Positions 13,236 through 26,505 of a stretch of DNA of 64,000 nucleotides are shown one piece after another. The stretch is taken from assembly GCA_038496675.1 (NCBI GenBank), contig CM076656.1, positions 3,606,633 through 3,670,632 on the forward strand, in the 5' to 3' direction. The translations under genes were made by a program, and so were the position numbers. The notes under the pieces are model-generated. The model worked only from the letters and a program-made list of their open reading frames with translations. It ran no database searches and was not told where the DNA came from. Each line of letters begins with the position of its first letter. Position 1 is the first letter of the stretch. This stretch comes from Rachycentron canadum (lineage: Eukaryota > Chordata > Actinopteri > Carangiformes > Rachycentridae).

Positions 13236-13459
13236 ACTAAATTTAAAAAAAAAAAAAAAAGATTTTTCTTTTTGACTGTCTTGACATGAGAGGTTTCACA
13301 GCTGTGACCAGTGAATATCACCTCTTTAACAGATGTTAAACTTTTACCAGGTGCTAATGTCAGTGATTTATGCAGCGTTAATCCTAACAGTCAAGGTGCT
13401 TAGAATTTCAAATGTGTTGTTCTTTAGCTAACACACACACACACACACACACACTGTGA

Positions 13460-13930
13460 GGAAACTGGCCTAAGGGCTAACAGGAGTCCTTCCAGGGGTT
13501 GAGGAAGGCCCGTTGTTTTCCTGTGGTGCATCACTGTCATGTAGATGTAACCTAATGATCATCTCCTCCATTCAGCTCAGGGCCTTTTGTTTTAGGTCCT
13601 CTCCCTTTGTGTGCACATGTTTGAGACAGAGAGAGAGAGAGTGAGTCAGTGAGTGTGTGTGTGTGTGTGTGTGTGAGATGCATGTGTGTACGTAATTCAG
13701 TAAGTAGGTAAAGTATCCCTCCCAGCATTTCCTGTCTTATTGAGCTCAGGCGGTGTTAGCCAGAGTTAGCGGAGGCTTTAGCACCTGCTGTCACTGCTGC
13801 AGTCCCACTCACTTGTCCAGACACAACGGCTTTAGCTTGGAGATGAGGATTACTGCTAGTAATGTGTGTTAAGAGCATTAGCTTGAGCTTTGGGTAATAG
13901 ATTGTTAGAAAGCAACAGACAATAACCAGG
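13460..13930. promoter_or_regulatory. Candidate distal regulatory element (two halves)
   Basis: Two complex blocks flank a GA/GT repeat (13628-13675). The left has cctaagggctaacagg, acctaatgatcatctcc and gggccttttgttttagg (SOX-like). The right has ggtgttagcc, gagttagcgg, ggattactgctagtaatg, gagcattagcttgag and gataatagattg-like TAAT words. Possibly one element split by microsatellite growth. Confidence 0.4.
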
Positions 13931-16199
13931 AACCACCATAATTAAATAAAATTTGCTGTCAGAAAAAAGAAAAACAAACTTCAAAATAAACTCTCTAAAT
14001 AAAACTCATGTCAAATGGAGGAAAGTTTGTCTGAGAGTTGCACACGCGGGTGGCGTGTATGTTTGAATGTTGCAGCCTGAACCAGTGAAACAGCAGAGGA
14101 AAGTGGACTTTATCAGCTTATACAAAATCCGGAAACAGGAGACATTAACAGACTCAGCTGAGATTTTGAAGACTATTGTTTCTCTTTCGAGAAGTGGACA
14201 CGTGCGGCTTGGACACGAGGTTCACCAGTTTTGGGGATAAACTGAAGGCCATCTTACTCTTCACCTGACCACAAAGGAGACCTGCATCAATGAATAAAGT
14301 GATGCCTTCACGGTGACTCTGAGCCTCAAAACTGATTCAAAAGAAGGATGTTTTCTGGCTTAAAGTCAGTGTGCGGGCATTAACATTTTTTTTTTTTTTT
14401 TTTTTTAAATTGATGCTGCCTTTTTTTTTTTTTTTAATAGCTTTGCACTTGCATGTGGTGTTCACATAATTTCACCCACTCTATTCTACAGAGACAGATG
14501 AACTTCTTTGAACTGCTGTGTGTCAGGGAAAGAGTTGTGCATCACCTTGATTTTCAGCCACTAAACTCAACCATGAGCCAGAATTCACTGACCTCTACAA
14601 GATGTCATCAGGAGGTTGATTTTTATTGGTACAAAAATTGACTAGAAATGATTTACTAAAAACTGATGTTTAGGATTTCACGTCACAGGCACAGCAAATA
14701 TGTGAGAATGAAAATTTATGAAAATTTTATATTTTAATATGAAAATTTGCTTTTTCACATATTTCACATTCTGATTCAAATTTGGACTAGACAGGCTATT
14801 TGAAGAATGAAGATGGATTAAATTTATCTGAAGCATTTACAGTTCATATGATAATGTTATGCCTTTTTTTTCCATTGAAGGCACAGTGGTTAAAATGTTT
14901 GTTAAAGGCTTTGTGCTTCTGTCTGCTTTTATGCAAGAAGTGGTATGAGAACTAAAATTATAAAATGGATTTCAATGATGGACCTTTTCTCGGCATATGA
15001 TCAACTTTGATTGAAATGAGTCACAAAGATAATGGTTTACTGAGACGACCTGTGCCCACTTTATTGATTATTATTTATTGTAATGCAGCCAAAACTATTT
15101 CCCTCCAAAATTTGGTGTAGTACATTAACGTGTCTCAGAACAAAATCCAGGTTGCTATCACTTCCCCATAAATCACCAGCATCTCTTTGACTTCAACTGC
15201 AGCATGTCAATGAAGGAAAATGGTACTTTCAATGGGAAAAAGAAAAACTTGATAGATTTTAAAACAACCTTGTACACCAACCAGGTGCCAGCAGCAGACC
15301 AGGTAATGACGGCTGTTGCAGTGTCTCTTTTCCATCGACTGGAAACCTCACACTGAGACGTCTCTCCTCTCTTTTCTTCCCCTCCCTTCCCCTGTTTGGG
15401 AGAGAGGAAGATAGGAAGCGGGCAGAATACTCTCCTGTTGTGTGTCAGCGGCGTGCCACTCATACTCATCGGCAGGATCCTCATATGTGGAAGAGCAAGT
15501 ACACACACAAACATTTAGGCAAACACACCTGCACAGAGATGTATGTTGAGCAACAGAGGAAAAGAGCAGAAGAGATGAAAGAGAGGAACAAACAAAAGTC
15601 AGAAGAAAAAGGGCAACAAATACACAGTGAATACATGTAAAGACTCCTATAACACAGTAATGTAATAAAGTATATCATTAAAAAAATCTAAATGAATATC
15701 ACAGTTGGCTGCTACATTTCTCCTTTTATAGATACTCACATCTAGTAGAACTCCTCGCCTCAGTAATGGAAAAGGAAAACCCTCAACAAAGGATCAGACA
15801 CCGTGTCTTGGTAATTGAAAAAGGTTGTCATAGAAACTCATGGCAAGAAGGAAGCATCTGAAAGTGTCTGTTGACATAGCAAACAAAACAAAATTGAAGA
15901 TGAAACTGATATCTTTATATAAAGCCTCAACTATCTCCTTATCTGATGTGTATTTGAGAATCGTCCCTGACCAATCAGATAAGGAGAAAAACCAGTCAAA
16001 TAGACAACAGCTGTTAAAAAAACAAACAAACAAAAAAACATCTTGGTGCAAATATAGCCACTGTTGCACTTTTATGCAGTTTGTGCTAACATTCATTAAT
16101 TCCAAGAGGCAACTCGAGTATACTTGTTGTGCTCTTAAATTATGAAAATACTTTCTATAGATACATAGGCAGAGAAAGGAAATGAAGGAGGGTTTCACT
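13931..16199. other. Gene desert, nothing recognised
   Basis: T-runs near 14387-14407 and 14421-14435; a perfect direct pair of attttatgaaaattt-like words near 14715. A 134-aa minus-strand frame (15794-16198) has no recognisable domain. Confidence 0.6.
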
Positions 16200-16425
16200 G
16201 TTTCCTGCTGAACTGCAAAGTGTCTCGGTGTGGAAAAGACACAAGACTAATCACTCTCATTGTGGCCTATTTCCATGGTAACTCTGCAGCGAGCGGTAAT
16301 TTAGCCTCGCTAGCTAACGACACAGAGCGATTCATTATCTTAGCGCCAGGCTAGGGCCTCCTATTTAAAGATTCACACCATGAATGAACAATTAGAGAGC
16401 AGATTGCCGGCCTGAGTGGGGGAGA
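16200..16425. promoter_or_regulatory. Candidate distal regulatory element
   Basis: Contains gactaatcactctcattgtgg (within 16246-16264, SOX and homeodomain words), ttccatggtaac, gcggtaatttagcc, GCTAGCTAA (16309-16317), gcgattcattatc, cctatttaaag and gaatgaacaattagag (AACAAT 16387-16392). Among the best desert candidates by word density. Confidence 0.5.
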
Positions 16426-17487
16426 AACGGGAAAAGACAGAGGGAGAGAGGAGACAAGGCCAGTATGTGGTCCCAACTTCATCCATCCATCCATTTGGAA
16501 TACTCAACCAGAAAAATGTTCAATGATTTCACCAAGAAATATCAAAAGTTCAAGAACAACACAGAATTCAGTACAGATGGCTCTCGGTAAAGCAAAAAGG
16601 AAAAAAAACCTGAACAAAAACAATAAATATACAAGACCAGTTTAGAATATCGAATATTATAGAAACGTGTGATAGAAAATGTACACACAAAATGTAAAAA
16701 AAAGTTTTACAACTGTTAAATATCATATTAAAGTGGCAGTAGTTTTGCCATTTGATTGTATGTGGTTGAAGAAAAAAGTTGATTTCTAATTTTACTCCAA
16801 CATTTTTTTTTTTCTTTTATCTGGAGCAGTTGTTCTGGCTCATTCAGAGCTTCAAATCAAAACCTGCTCACTTGCAACCAAAAGCAGCCCGGGGCCAGCC
16901 GTGCTTGTGAACGCTGATGGTGGTTTCGATCCCCAGGTTCTTTTTAATATGAAAAATGACTGGGTGTGGTCTTCCAACATAACTACATCCCTGATCAAAG
17001 TGGTGATCAGAACGGGGGTAAGGTGTAAGACGTGAGGAGCGTGACAATTACTAGTTTCATCCCAGTCAGAAAATGCAATAAGCTACGAAGTGGTCATGGT
17101 CCAGTGTACGGTCTGCCACCAAGTCTCACTTTGTTCAAGTGACAAAATCCTCTAGAAGGCGTATGGATTATGATTGAAGGAGGAAATGGTGTTATGTCCG
17201 AGTTTGACACGACAGATATCTCTTTGTTTCCTACTGATAGTCAGTGTTGGTTTCTTTGAAGTGAGATTATGAAGCGCAAGGCTCATGTTTGACAATGCAC
17301 TTCACTGAAAATATCCTATTTAATATTTCTCATATCTGTCCCTCCATACTACCCTCATGTGTTTGCTGTTCCTGTGTAATCCATGTTGTCCACAACACAC
17401 ACACTCACCCAACAGAGCCATCCTAAACCAAAGCCTCCTCAAGGTCAGTATCTTATTCAAATGATACTGTATGTCAATTTCCAATTT

Positions 17488-17522
<35 letters not shown>

Positions 17523-18179
17523 CTCTGTCAGGCCTTTTGTGTGTCTCTTTCTAAAGAAGCTGTCAAGCTGTACTGTTTAAGGGCTCACATGAGGGACAAA
17601 AAGCATACTTTGTTTTGTTTTGTTTGCCTGCTGTAGTGTTTGTCTGAATGAGGGAGTGAGTGGAGTGGAGGAGAGCGAGAGAGAGAGGTAAGGAGAAAAG
17701 AGTGTGTGTGTGAGAGAGAGAGAGACAGAGAGAGGAGAGGGGGGTAACATGTAATTTACTGTTTGCCCCACTCTACTGTACATGCTTTAGTTATGCTAAT
17801 GCTGCTCTTTGTGGGGCTGAGGAGATAGCCATCAATCAGCTGTCAATTGGTCAATTGTGAGAAAAAAAAAGATAGAGAGAGAAAGAGAGGGCCCCTGCTC
17901 CCTCCCTCCTTCTCCTCTTCTTCTTCTTCTTCTCTGCTACCTAGCGGACTTGGGGGTCCTGGGAAAGCCTGGCAGCTGGATCCGGATCAGGATCTGGAGT
18001 CCAGGTGGAGGGCAAGAGGAAGATCTGGGGCAAAGTGTTGAGAAAGCATAGGAATAAGTCTGTTGTTGTGTCTTCATGATTAGTTGTGTGTAATACCAGG
18101 AGCCTTATGAGTCTTTGATTTGTTGTTGTTGTTGTTGTTGTCAAAAAGCATTTGAAAAGAAGCATCCAATTGTAATATA
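16426..18179. other. Gene desert, no gene
   Basis: Unique DNA with a (CT)n array, GA-rich tracts (17665-17740) and a short TTG run (18121-18140). No element recognised. Confidence 0.6.
17492..17519. repeat. (CT)n microsatellite
   Basis: Fourteen CT units. Confidence 0.95.
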
Positions 18180-18500
18180 ACACTTCTGGAAACGTTGGCT
18201 GCTGTCAGCAGAGGACGGACCCTTTATTATGCTAGCTAATGTTAGCATTAAGATAAGCTAACAGGCCCATTAGTGCCAGTTCATTTAGCTCGTTAGCCGA
18301 AGCCTCGGGGCTGATGACATTCATTACATATCATTAGTGCACAATTAACGTGTCTCACTCTGACACCGTCGCTCCCAATGTTACACGACACTTTTAATCA
18401 TGTTTTATGAAATGTTTCCGCAGGCGTGACATGATTTATGAGTTTTACATGACATGACGTTCATTACATTAACCAGCTGTAATCATAAAGGCTGCTGCAG
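18180..18500. promoter_or_regulatory. Candidate distal regulatory element
   Basis: A roughly 320-bp block rich in GCTAAY/TTAGC words: gctagctaatgttagcatt (18231-18249), gataagctaac, ctcgttagccg. TAAT words follow (cccattagtg, tcattagtgcacaattaacg, cttttaatcatg, cattaaccag, gtaatcataaagg). A SOX-like acaatt is near 18340. No ORF or repeat explains it. Confidence 0.5.
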
Positions 18501-18900
18501 ACTCATTCCAAGCCCAGTGTCACAATCCTGCTCTGGCCTTGTGACTCAAAATTAGGAAGCAGTTTATTTAATTTTTTTTTTTTTTTTTTTTTGCTCTCTC
18601 CCATCAGTTCATTTATCATTTTATTGCTTCCATAGCTGTTAATCTTCCCGAGAGTCAGTTTACATTCTGCAGCAGGTTCCAGTGCCAAGGTACATTTTCT
18701 AACGCTGACTCAGTTCTCATTTTTAGAAGATTATAGTGTTGGGAAAGTCCCTATAATAATAATAGTAGTTGATTTCAACAGTATTATAGTATATAATCAC
18801 CATGATGTTTTGTGATTTCAGACTATTTGAGCGAAGTCCTAGTTTTTACTCAGAAATGAGTAAATAGAGATTCTGACATTGACTCTTGAAGCCAAATGTA

Positions 18901-19260
18901 GATGGAAAGTAACAAAGTACATTTACACAAGTTCTTGTACTTGTGCTTCTACATTTCAGAGCAAAACACTGAGCTAATTACTTCATTGTATTTAATTGAT
19001 TGATGCAAGAAGCTTCAATGTGATCACTCTGCTCAACGGTATATGAAGTTGTTAATGTTAGCTCCATCATTAACATGCTTAATACATGGTTTTGCATCAG
19101 TAATGATAAATTAACTCCAACAGGGGCTGTTCTGCTGTGTAATATTTTAATCTTTGTTACTTAAACCATATGTTGTAGTGACCACCTCTGTAGCTTTACT
19201 TCACTAATGTTGTCAATACATGACATTTACTTGTAAATAATTTCACGTACTTGAATATTT
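18901..19260. mobile_element. Degenerate non-autonomous DNA transposon (teleost 'AGTACATTTACT' type)
   Basis: The segment starts gatggaaagtaacaaagtac followed by atttacacaagttcttgtac and continues with ctacatttcagagcaaaac, gttagctccatcattaacatg, aacaggggctgttctgctgtg and acatttacttgtaaataatt. In order these match a short repeat family I remember as very common in percomorph fish genomes, whose ends read aagtaactaagtacattta and the inverse. It has no coding capacity and many differences from the family, so it is an old copy. Family name not assigned. Confidence 0.65.
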
Positions 19261-21330
19261 TTTTGTTGCAACTTTAAAGATAGATATTTAATCAATTGTA
19301 CAAAGCTGAGTTATGTTTTAGAGCTTAATACACCAGAATTCATAAAAGATAATTTTGGAAAAAAAAATGTTGTCTTTGGAAAAGGAGGTTGATCCTTCGT
19401 GGTTGATGCATGTTTGTTTTTCAGAGGAACTAAAATCCATGTCACTAAAAGCTTTTGTTTTGTAGCTTATTTGAAGCAAAGTTGCTTTAATCAGTTCCTG
19501 TGATAGAGAACTTTGAGATATCATTTATACACAAAGATCCATGTGCCAACACACACACACAGACACAGACACAGACACATACAGAGGTACAAACAGTCCT
19601 ATTCTCTTTTTTTTTTTTTTTTGTCCCTATCACACTCTCCCACCCACTGATCTACACACAGACATAGAGAGAGAGCAGTATTGATTTTGTTGTCTCCAGG
19701 CTCTTGAGAGTGTGTGTACTTGTGTGAGTGTGTGTGTATAAAAGGGATTAAGGCCCTTGCTCGGCTGAGATACCATCAGCCATCAACCCTGCTAGTCCGC
19801 TTCGGGCTTTCCCGGCTGCCGCATTGTCTATTCTGCTCCGCTATGTGAAAAATGTTGAATATCAACAATGGCTTTCAGTGGTGTATTGTTGAGTTTTTGT
19901 ATGAACTAATCTTGCCTCAGTGAAAGAGACCTAGGGCTTGGACAAAACGTCTAGAGCCACAGCATTCCTAGCTGGCTCTCCCCTTGAACACTGAGCAGAA
20001 GGCTGGGGATGAAGGAGGCAGAGTAGAGGGAAAGGCAGGCTGGAGGAGAGGCAGGGAATGGGACTGGGAGAGCCGGGGATCGGGTAGGAGCTCCGAGGCC
20101 GGGGGGTTAGGGGGATGACGGGTCTGAGGAGACAGGGGGAGGGGGGGAGAGGATGTAAAGGTGGGATGGCGGGGTGGACATGGGAACCGGGCTAGGGTGG
20201 AAGAAAGGTGAGGGAGGCAGGGGCTGAGCAGAGGCCGCGATGAAGATACCACAGCTGGGAGAGGAATGCTAGGCTGAAGGAGGGATGAAGAGGATAGAGG
20301 AGGAGGAGGAGGCCAGGTAGAGGTAGGGAAGAAAAGGTAGGCAAGGTGCGAACTGGAAGAAAGAGTGAACCAAGACCAGTGTGTCAGAGATTGAAATAGA
20401 CATATAGATAAATATTACTACTTCTGAGTAAAAATGCTGATTGAGTGCAAGAAAACTTTAAACTGAAGAAGAAGACGTGTAAAACAAGTTTAGGTATAGA
20501 AAGTAGACTACACAGGGCCTGAAGAGGGACAGGGACAAAAAGACCAAAACAGAAGCAGGAAAGGCTCGGAAAATGATTATTCCAGCTGCAGGAGTATGTT
20601 GGAAAGTCTTGTTTTCCTTTTCCTGCCATGGATGTACTGCTGGTTTGGACAGCGAGTAACATCCAATCAGACAACAGGACTGCAGGCCTTGTCATAATGA
20701 CAGCCATGACATCACTGCAAGGTAAGCTGACTGAAAGATTGGCTGAATGATTGACTGAGTGGGTCACTGAGTGAGTGAGTGAGTGACAGAGAACAGTTTG
20801 ACTGGCCGTTTGTTCATCCTTTCTTAAACTAAACTGTTGCAAGAAAAAAATCCAGGTGTGGGTACAGATGTGTTTCCATGCAGGCCTTCCTGGCTGTGCT
20901 GCTGTTTTCATGCAGATGGATCGAGTAGCAGAAATGTAGTGCAGCTCAGAGTGAGCTTTCTGTCTCTGTGTGCGTTGCCATCTCTGCGGTGTCTCTCTGA
21001 GCGTCTCCTTCCTGTCCTGCTGAGGCTCCTGCAGATGGAGGGAGAGAGTGGGGGTGAAAGACAGAGGTGGGATGGAGCCAGTGCGGGTTTTTATCCTGTG
21101 TTTGAAGTTCACTCCTATCAGATGACATATGTTCATCCAGGAGACATGACAGTCAGATCGTGTTGAATTTGGTGTTTTATGCAGAATTATTTTTTAAATT
21201 AAATTATTTTTTAGTTCTGTCTCTCAGATTTTATTCATTAAAAGCAAGTGTGGTTTCACTTCACCATTATCCTGCAAACAGTTGAACAGGATGTTTAAGA
21301 GCAGAGCAACATTAAAGAGGATGAAGTCAA

Positions 21331-21500
21331 TTCAATTAAAGAAACTTTTTGTCCCCAGGGGGCAATTTAAACAGAAAAGACAATGCAACCAGTTCAGGAC
21401 AAACTGTACACATTAAGATGACCAACATCAGTTAAAAAAAAAAAATGAGAGTGACAATAACATGGGAGAATGACATTTACAGTCTAAATACATAACTGTG
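21331..21500. mobile_element. Possible retroelement 3' tail
   Basis: The word aaactttttgtccccagggg followed by gcaattta resembles the 'actttattgtccccgaggggcaattt' tail found in many fish retroelement copies. A (TTAA)A-rich tail follows (21433-21445). No reverse-transcriptase coding sequence is present. Confidence 0.4.
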
Positions 21501-21890
21501 CACATAAATAACTCATTATAAAAATGTGTACACTATAATAGTGGTTTGCAGCTTCCTTTTATCATTTTAATCTAACAGGAAATGATACAGTACCTGCACC
21601 ATTGTACGTCTATCAAACTTCAACTTCAGAGTGTCTCCTCCAATTACACATAATGAATGTTTTTCCAAAAATGTGATACTGGAGGTGTTTCGCCACAATC
21701 CTCTTTCATTTGCACATCGCACTGTTGAAGAATTGTGCACATCAACTTCACACCTACTGATTCTTTTGATACTCCTACAATAAAACATGGTATTTATTTC
21801 GGACTTGGTATTTCCAGTGTGAACATGGTACATCCTGCAAAGCTGCATGGTACTGGTATGTATTGTGGTGAAACTTGGTCACATGAAGTC

Positions 21891-21940
21891 ACATGTACAC
21901 ACAACAACAATCTACACATGTACACACAACAACAATCTAC
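21891..21940. repeat. Perfect 2 x 25-bp tandem duplication
   Basis: Bases 21891-21915 are repeated exactly at 21916-21940 (unit begins acatgtacacac and ends caacaatctac). Zero mismatches point to a recent duplication. Each unit carries an AACAAT SOX-like word. Confidence 0.9.
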
Positions 21941-22509
21941 AATTGGAAATATTACAGTTGAAGTATACGAGGATTTCTAACAGTGGCCAGGTCATAGCTT
22001 TTCCTACAATGTCTAACAGCACAGACACATATGTTGAAAAGCAGAAGGCAGGAGGTACAAAAAGTCCATCTATCAGTTGATACACAAGGTGAACTGACCA
22101 TTTCAGGTCTAATGGTTTCTGCGATAAAACCAAACTTGTTGTGTTGTGACCTTCTCTGATTTGCAAGGAATTATATTTACTTTAATTTTTGAACATTAAG
22201 CTGCTACATTTGAAAGTTTAGGATCAACCTAAAAACGTATTCTGTATTTCTGTAAATATCATGTTTGTGATTTGCACAAGCTAAACGTATAAACAAAAGT
22301 GTTGTATTCTCATATTATTCTCATATTGTGTGAGAGGTTTCTCTTTTGCAGTGTGAATCTTGAGTAGTTTCTGACATGGCTCTCACTGCCTCGTGTGAGC
22401 CACCGTGGGGTCTACAGGGGTCAACATGGTGTATGTGTGTGGCAGCTTGGGGTCAGTGCCACGGAAACCTGGAATTGAGAGATGGTTGGCTTAACCCTTC
22501 AACCCCAAT

Positions 22510-22540
<31 letters not shown>

Positions 22541-22554
22541 TGTGAACATCAGTG

Positions 22555-22700
22555 CAGTCTAATCGGTGGCCCCTGGTGATTTGTCCTCTCAGCTTGAAGC
22601 CCTGTCATTCCTCCCTGCTCTCCTCACAATTACTGCCCTGAACTGAACTAGAAAATCTGCTCCAATCTAGCAATTAGTCCTGAGGCCACTGGCTGTGTGT
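22555..22700. promoter_or_regulatory. Candidate distal regulatory element
   Basis: A short complex block: ctaatcggtggcccc, ggtgatttgtcc, tcacaattactgccc, ccaatctagcaattagtcctg. It lies directly after a CA microsatellite (22511-22535). Confidence 0.35.
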
Positions 22701-25189
22701 ATGTGTGCGCATATGTGTGTATGTGTATGCACTTTGTATTCCAATTCTTGTGAGGACCAAACAGGAAGAAGGTGACAGGCAGATTGTGATTTTTCTTCAC
22801 TTCTGTTTCTCAGACATCAATGTGTCATTTTCAGATTCTTTTTTGCCTTCTTGTAATTAATGTAAACAGGTTAGTCTCTATACTGTTTCTCAGAACTAAG
22901 ATTACATTCTCCCGGTGCAACCTTCATCTCTCCCTCTCCTTCTTTGGTTTTTCTTGAAAAGATTTTTTTTTTTTATTTACAATGACAAGAAACTTTAGCT
23001 CCATTTACACTTGAAGAATAGCACCATCATCTGACATTGTGAAAATTGAATAGAAGTGCATTTTTTAAACATTAAAATATCAGTTTTCAGTTACTGTTAA
23101 TATCTTGGTTTAATTATTTTAAACAAATTGGTCTGCATTATGTAACTGACAAGGATGTTAAAATGAATTTGCCCTGCAAATTAATTATTCACTATGCAGT
23201 TCTCATGACCTCTCATGAAGATGTTGCAGCTTGCCTCAGTCTGGATTCTTTTTTTTTTTTTTTTTTTTTGTAATTAGTTTTCCATTTGTGAAAGTGTGTT
23301 AATCTACATTGACACTGGCTCCATGTTCAAAGTTTTTTGTGCTGTAAAGCAATGAAAAGGTTTTTTTGTATCAAATCCCAACTTGCACAGTGTAAAGGCT
23401 GTCTCTCTTTTCACAAGTGGTCGCATTTTTGTTCATGGTAATTTTCTTAATATCTCAAAAAAAAAAAAAATAAGCAAAATGAAGAAATAAATTTGAGTGA
23501 CTTTGAACCTTCGACCTTCTGGACACAAACTGTATCAGAGCTCTTTCATAAAAAGTAGTTATACTAAGACAAACTGTTACATTAAAAAAAAAAAAAATTT
23601 CATGACTCATTAAAAAAATAGGAGAATATGTATAGACCCACTCACATATAGTAGCATAACTTGTCTTATTGTAGCAATATATGAGTCGCCTCTATAAGTA
23701 ATGACCCCACCATAAGCCTGTAAATAGAGTGATAGATGGCCTTGGACTCAATAGGTTTAAAGTAATCCAATGAAAAGTCCCTACAAGAATAGCAAAAAAA
23801 CGAAAGTGTGTGACGCTTCGATGAAGTGGAGAAGGAAGTAGAGGAGTGCGGCGTGGTCAGGGCAGGATGTGGTGTGGGGGAGGAGGGAAGGTTTTTCCGT
23901 GGCCAGGGGGAAGGCAGGCCTGACTGGGCAGCGACAGAGATGCTTAGTGCCGCCTGGCTTCCTCCTAAAGACTTGGCCTCCTTTTCCCCCCATGCACCGC
24001 GCTCCTGCGTCTCCTCTCTCTCCTCCACCACCACTCTCTCCTTCACTTTCCTCTGTCCCCCTTTGTCCCTTCCCTCCTTCACCCTCCAGTTCCTCCCTGC
24101 TTGCTCTCTTTTTCTCGGTCCATTCCTCCATTTCTCTCACTTTCTTAATTTTCTCCCCCCTCCCCTCGCCTCCTCCTTCCTCCACGTCTGGGCCATTACA
24201 GACACTCAACAGCGGGTTGAGAGGCGGGGGTGGGTGGCTGCGGTGGTGGGATGGGGAGATTGGGGGGGGGACAAAAGCCCTGAGATGCAGAGGTTCGACG
24301 AGAGTGGCTGGCTTTGAAAAGAAGCAGGACGGCTTCTTAATGCAGCAAGTGGATGGACAGACTTGGATAGACAGACAGAGCAGACTCAGCTCTTTATCCT
24401 CATCCTTTAGCTGATGCCTGTTTTGGCCAAAAAAGCACATCATCTGTCTTGTGCCCTTCCTGCTACGCCTGATGTTTTATCAAACACATTAAGATGTGAT
24501 GGAGGGATAGGTGGAGGGAGGAGGAATAGAGGGTAATATAGCTGAAGGCCAGACACTTAAGAGGCTGATGGAGAAAACTTTTCTGCTCTCTAAGAGGAAG
24601 AGAGGCAAACACGTGGATCAGATAGCGGAGTGTGTGTTCGTGGCTTTCTTTCAGAGGTTGCATCTCTTTTATTGTACATTAAGACATTACACATTAGTGT
24701 TTCGCCGGTCCTGCTGTGCAGCTGTTGTCAGGGTTAATGTTAAGGGAGAAAACATTGACAGTGAAGTTGAATGCAGAGCTGAAAGTGCTGCTCACAGGTT
24801 TTACAAAACTGCTTTTGAAGATGCAGCCCAGCTATTAAACTCACTACCCCGAAACACAAATATGCAAACACGATCAAACTTCTATCTTGTTATCATAATG
24901 GTATTTTTCAATCAGAAACATAAAGCTTTTTACTTTGTTGACTTTTTTCTGCAGTTAAGAGATCAATAAAAAAATAATAATTTTACAAATCCATAACTCT
25001 TTGTGACACTAATCTTTGTGACACACCATCAAGGATAAACAACAGTTTTTCTTCAAAAGCCTCAGTAGTAAATATTCGGTGGTATTACTTCACTCAGATG
25101 TGAGAGGTCTTCAAATGATATTTTCTTCCTGCATTTATTTACTTGCATCGGCTGTTTCTTTGTTGTGGGTGGTGTAGGAGTATTATTAT
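22701..25189. other. Gene desert with pyrimidine tract and G-rich cluster
   Basis: 23985-24180 is C/T-rich and 24225-24270 G-rich. A small complex patch at 23160-23250 (gcaaattaattattcactat) may be regulatory. Overlapping long frames on both strands (23781-24443) reflect composition, not genes. Confidence 0.6.
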
Positions 25190-25350
25190 GGATTTGGCTC
25201 CGAGAGCTTAGCTGGTCTGCGACTCTGATATCAGCTGGACTCTGATCAAATGCAACAAGCTCTAAATCCGCTTTAATTAGCGCAGCATTATTTTATCGAC
25301 GAGGAGACTTCACAGCAACCGCAGCTCAGGGACGTTTCTGAGATGTCGGG
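25190..25350. promoter_or_regulatory. Candidate distal regulatory element
   Basis: Contains ctgatatcagctgg, ctgatcaaatgcaac, ccgctttaattagcgc (TTAATTAG 25273-25280), gcattattttatcgacg and CpGs, in otherwise plain AT-rich DNA. Confidence 0.4.
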
Positions 25351-26467
25351 GGAATAAACAGACTTATTGACACTTTTGTGTTTGAACCAAAAAAAAAAAA
25401 AAATTTCATTTTGAAACAATTTTGGAAATCAAGGTTGTAATCTCAGCAAACATTAGCTGTACGGTTGCTTTATGTTCCTGTTCGTTGTTCTGCTGTGTTA
25501 TTGGTGCTATGCTCTTCATCTTGTGTCTAAAAATGTTGATAATTCTCACCTAAAAAATTAACACAGTGATTTAGATTAATTGCTTTTTTAGTGAATAGTA
25601 ATCTAAATAAATTTGGAAGTTGGAGTTGGAACTGCTTATCTTTGGTGTGGTGAGGATGAGCATTTTGTTAATATGATTAAGATGGATCTAATGACTAAGT
25701 GACAATGCTAAAGGCTCCATCGCTGCTTCCCAATCAGCTCCACTTAGGTGTTTGGGGTCTTTTTAACTAATTGTTTTGCTCTTATGGCCACATTTACTGT
25801 TTACTATTTACTGCAGGGCCACTACACACTACCTGCCCAGAAACAAATGGTGTGGAGTGATGAAGTTGGTTGGAAGTTCCTATACTAACTAAACTGCAAC
25901 AGGAAAATGGTAAAAACCAGATCACTGGCTGGTTTAGCCTTTGATCAGGTTTCACTACAAATGGATGTTGTACTGTAAGGTTGGATATATTGGTGCTAAA
26001 CACAGATGTTGCCTGTGAACATATTACTCGTTTTCAGTATCAACGGGTTTGTGACTTGCCAAATACGTCAATTAACCACGTGTCCTAAACAATAAAAAAA
26101 ACTTCTTACTCTACTTACTTTCTCACTTTAACATCTCAGATGCGAGACACTTAAAGAAAAGACGTGTTATTCCCACATTCACTGTGAGGATCCTCCTGTA
26201 AAGGTTTCATCTTGCAGTTGTTTTGTTTATTTTAGAACATTGAAGCCATTGCATTGCTGAGTTTTCCCACATTTGCAACTTTCATCAGTCTTTTCTTCTA
26301 CAACAGCTTAACAGCTCAACAACAAGGTCATGTTAAGCTGTCAGTTCTGTGACTATGCAACTAGTTGCACCACCATCTGTAGATTCTCTGGTTTGTATAG
26401 CTGTTATTGCAGCTGTGAGTTCAGTTTTTCTACAATCAATGTGATGATAACCAAACTAGCCATCACA

Positions 26468-26470
<3 letters not shown>

Positions 26471-26503
<33 letters not shown>
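26471..26503. repeat. (CT)n microsatellite
   Basis: About sixteen CT units. Confidence 0.95.

Positions 26504-26505
<2 letters not shown>

Larger units (their letters stand above)
19261..22510. other. Gene desert with purine tract
   Basis: 20005-20370 is strongly purine-rich on the + strand (GGA/GGG words). Open frames of up to 250 aa across 20384-21136 look like chance: low-complexity and no family. The rest is unique AT-rich DNA plus the elements listed separately. Confidence 0.6.

Noticed and set aside
20384..21136. 250-codon minus-strand open frame
   Set aside because: Low-complexity His/Ser/Thr stretches, no domain and no exon-like borders; long frames arise easily in this purine-biased region.
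23781..24443. Overlapping 220-, 181- and 163-codon frames on both strands
   Set aside because: Produced by a C/T-rich tract and its complement, giving Glu/Gly/Arg- or Pro/Ser-rich peptides in several frames at once.
24511..24969. 152-codon + strand frame, considered as a transposon-derived protein
   Set aside because: No reverse transcriptase, transposase or other motif; only vague similarity to retroelement C-termini.
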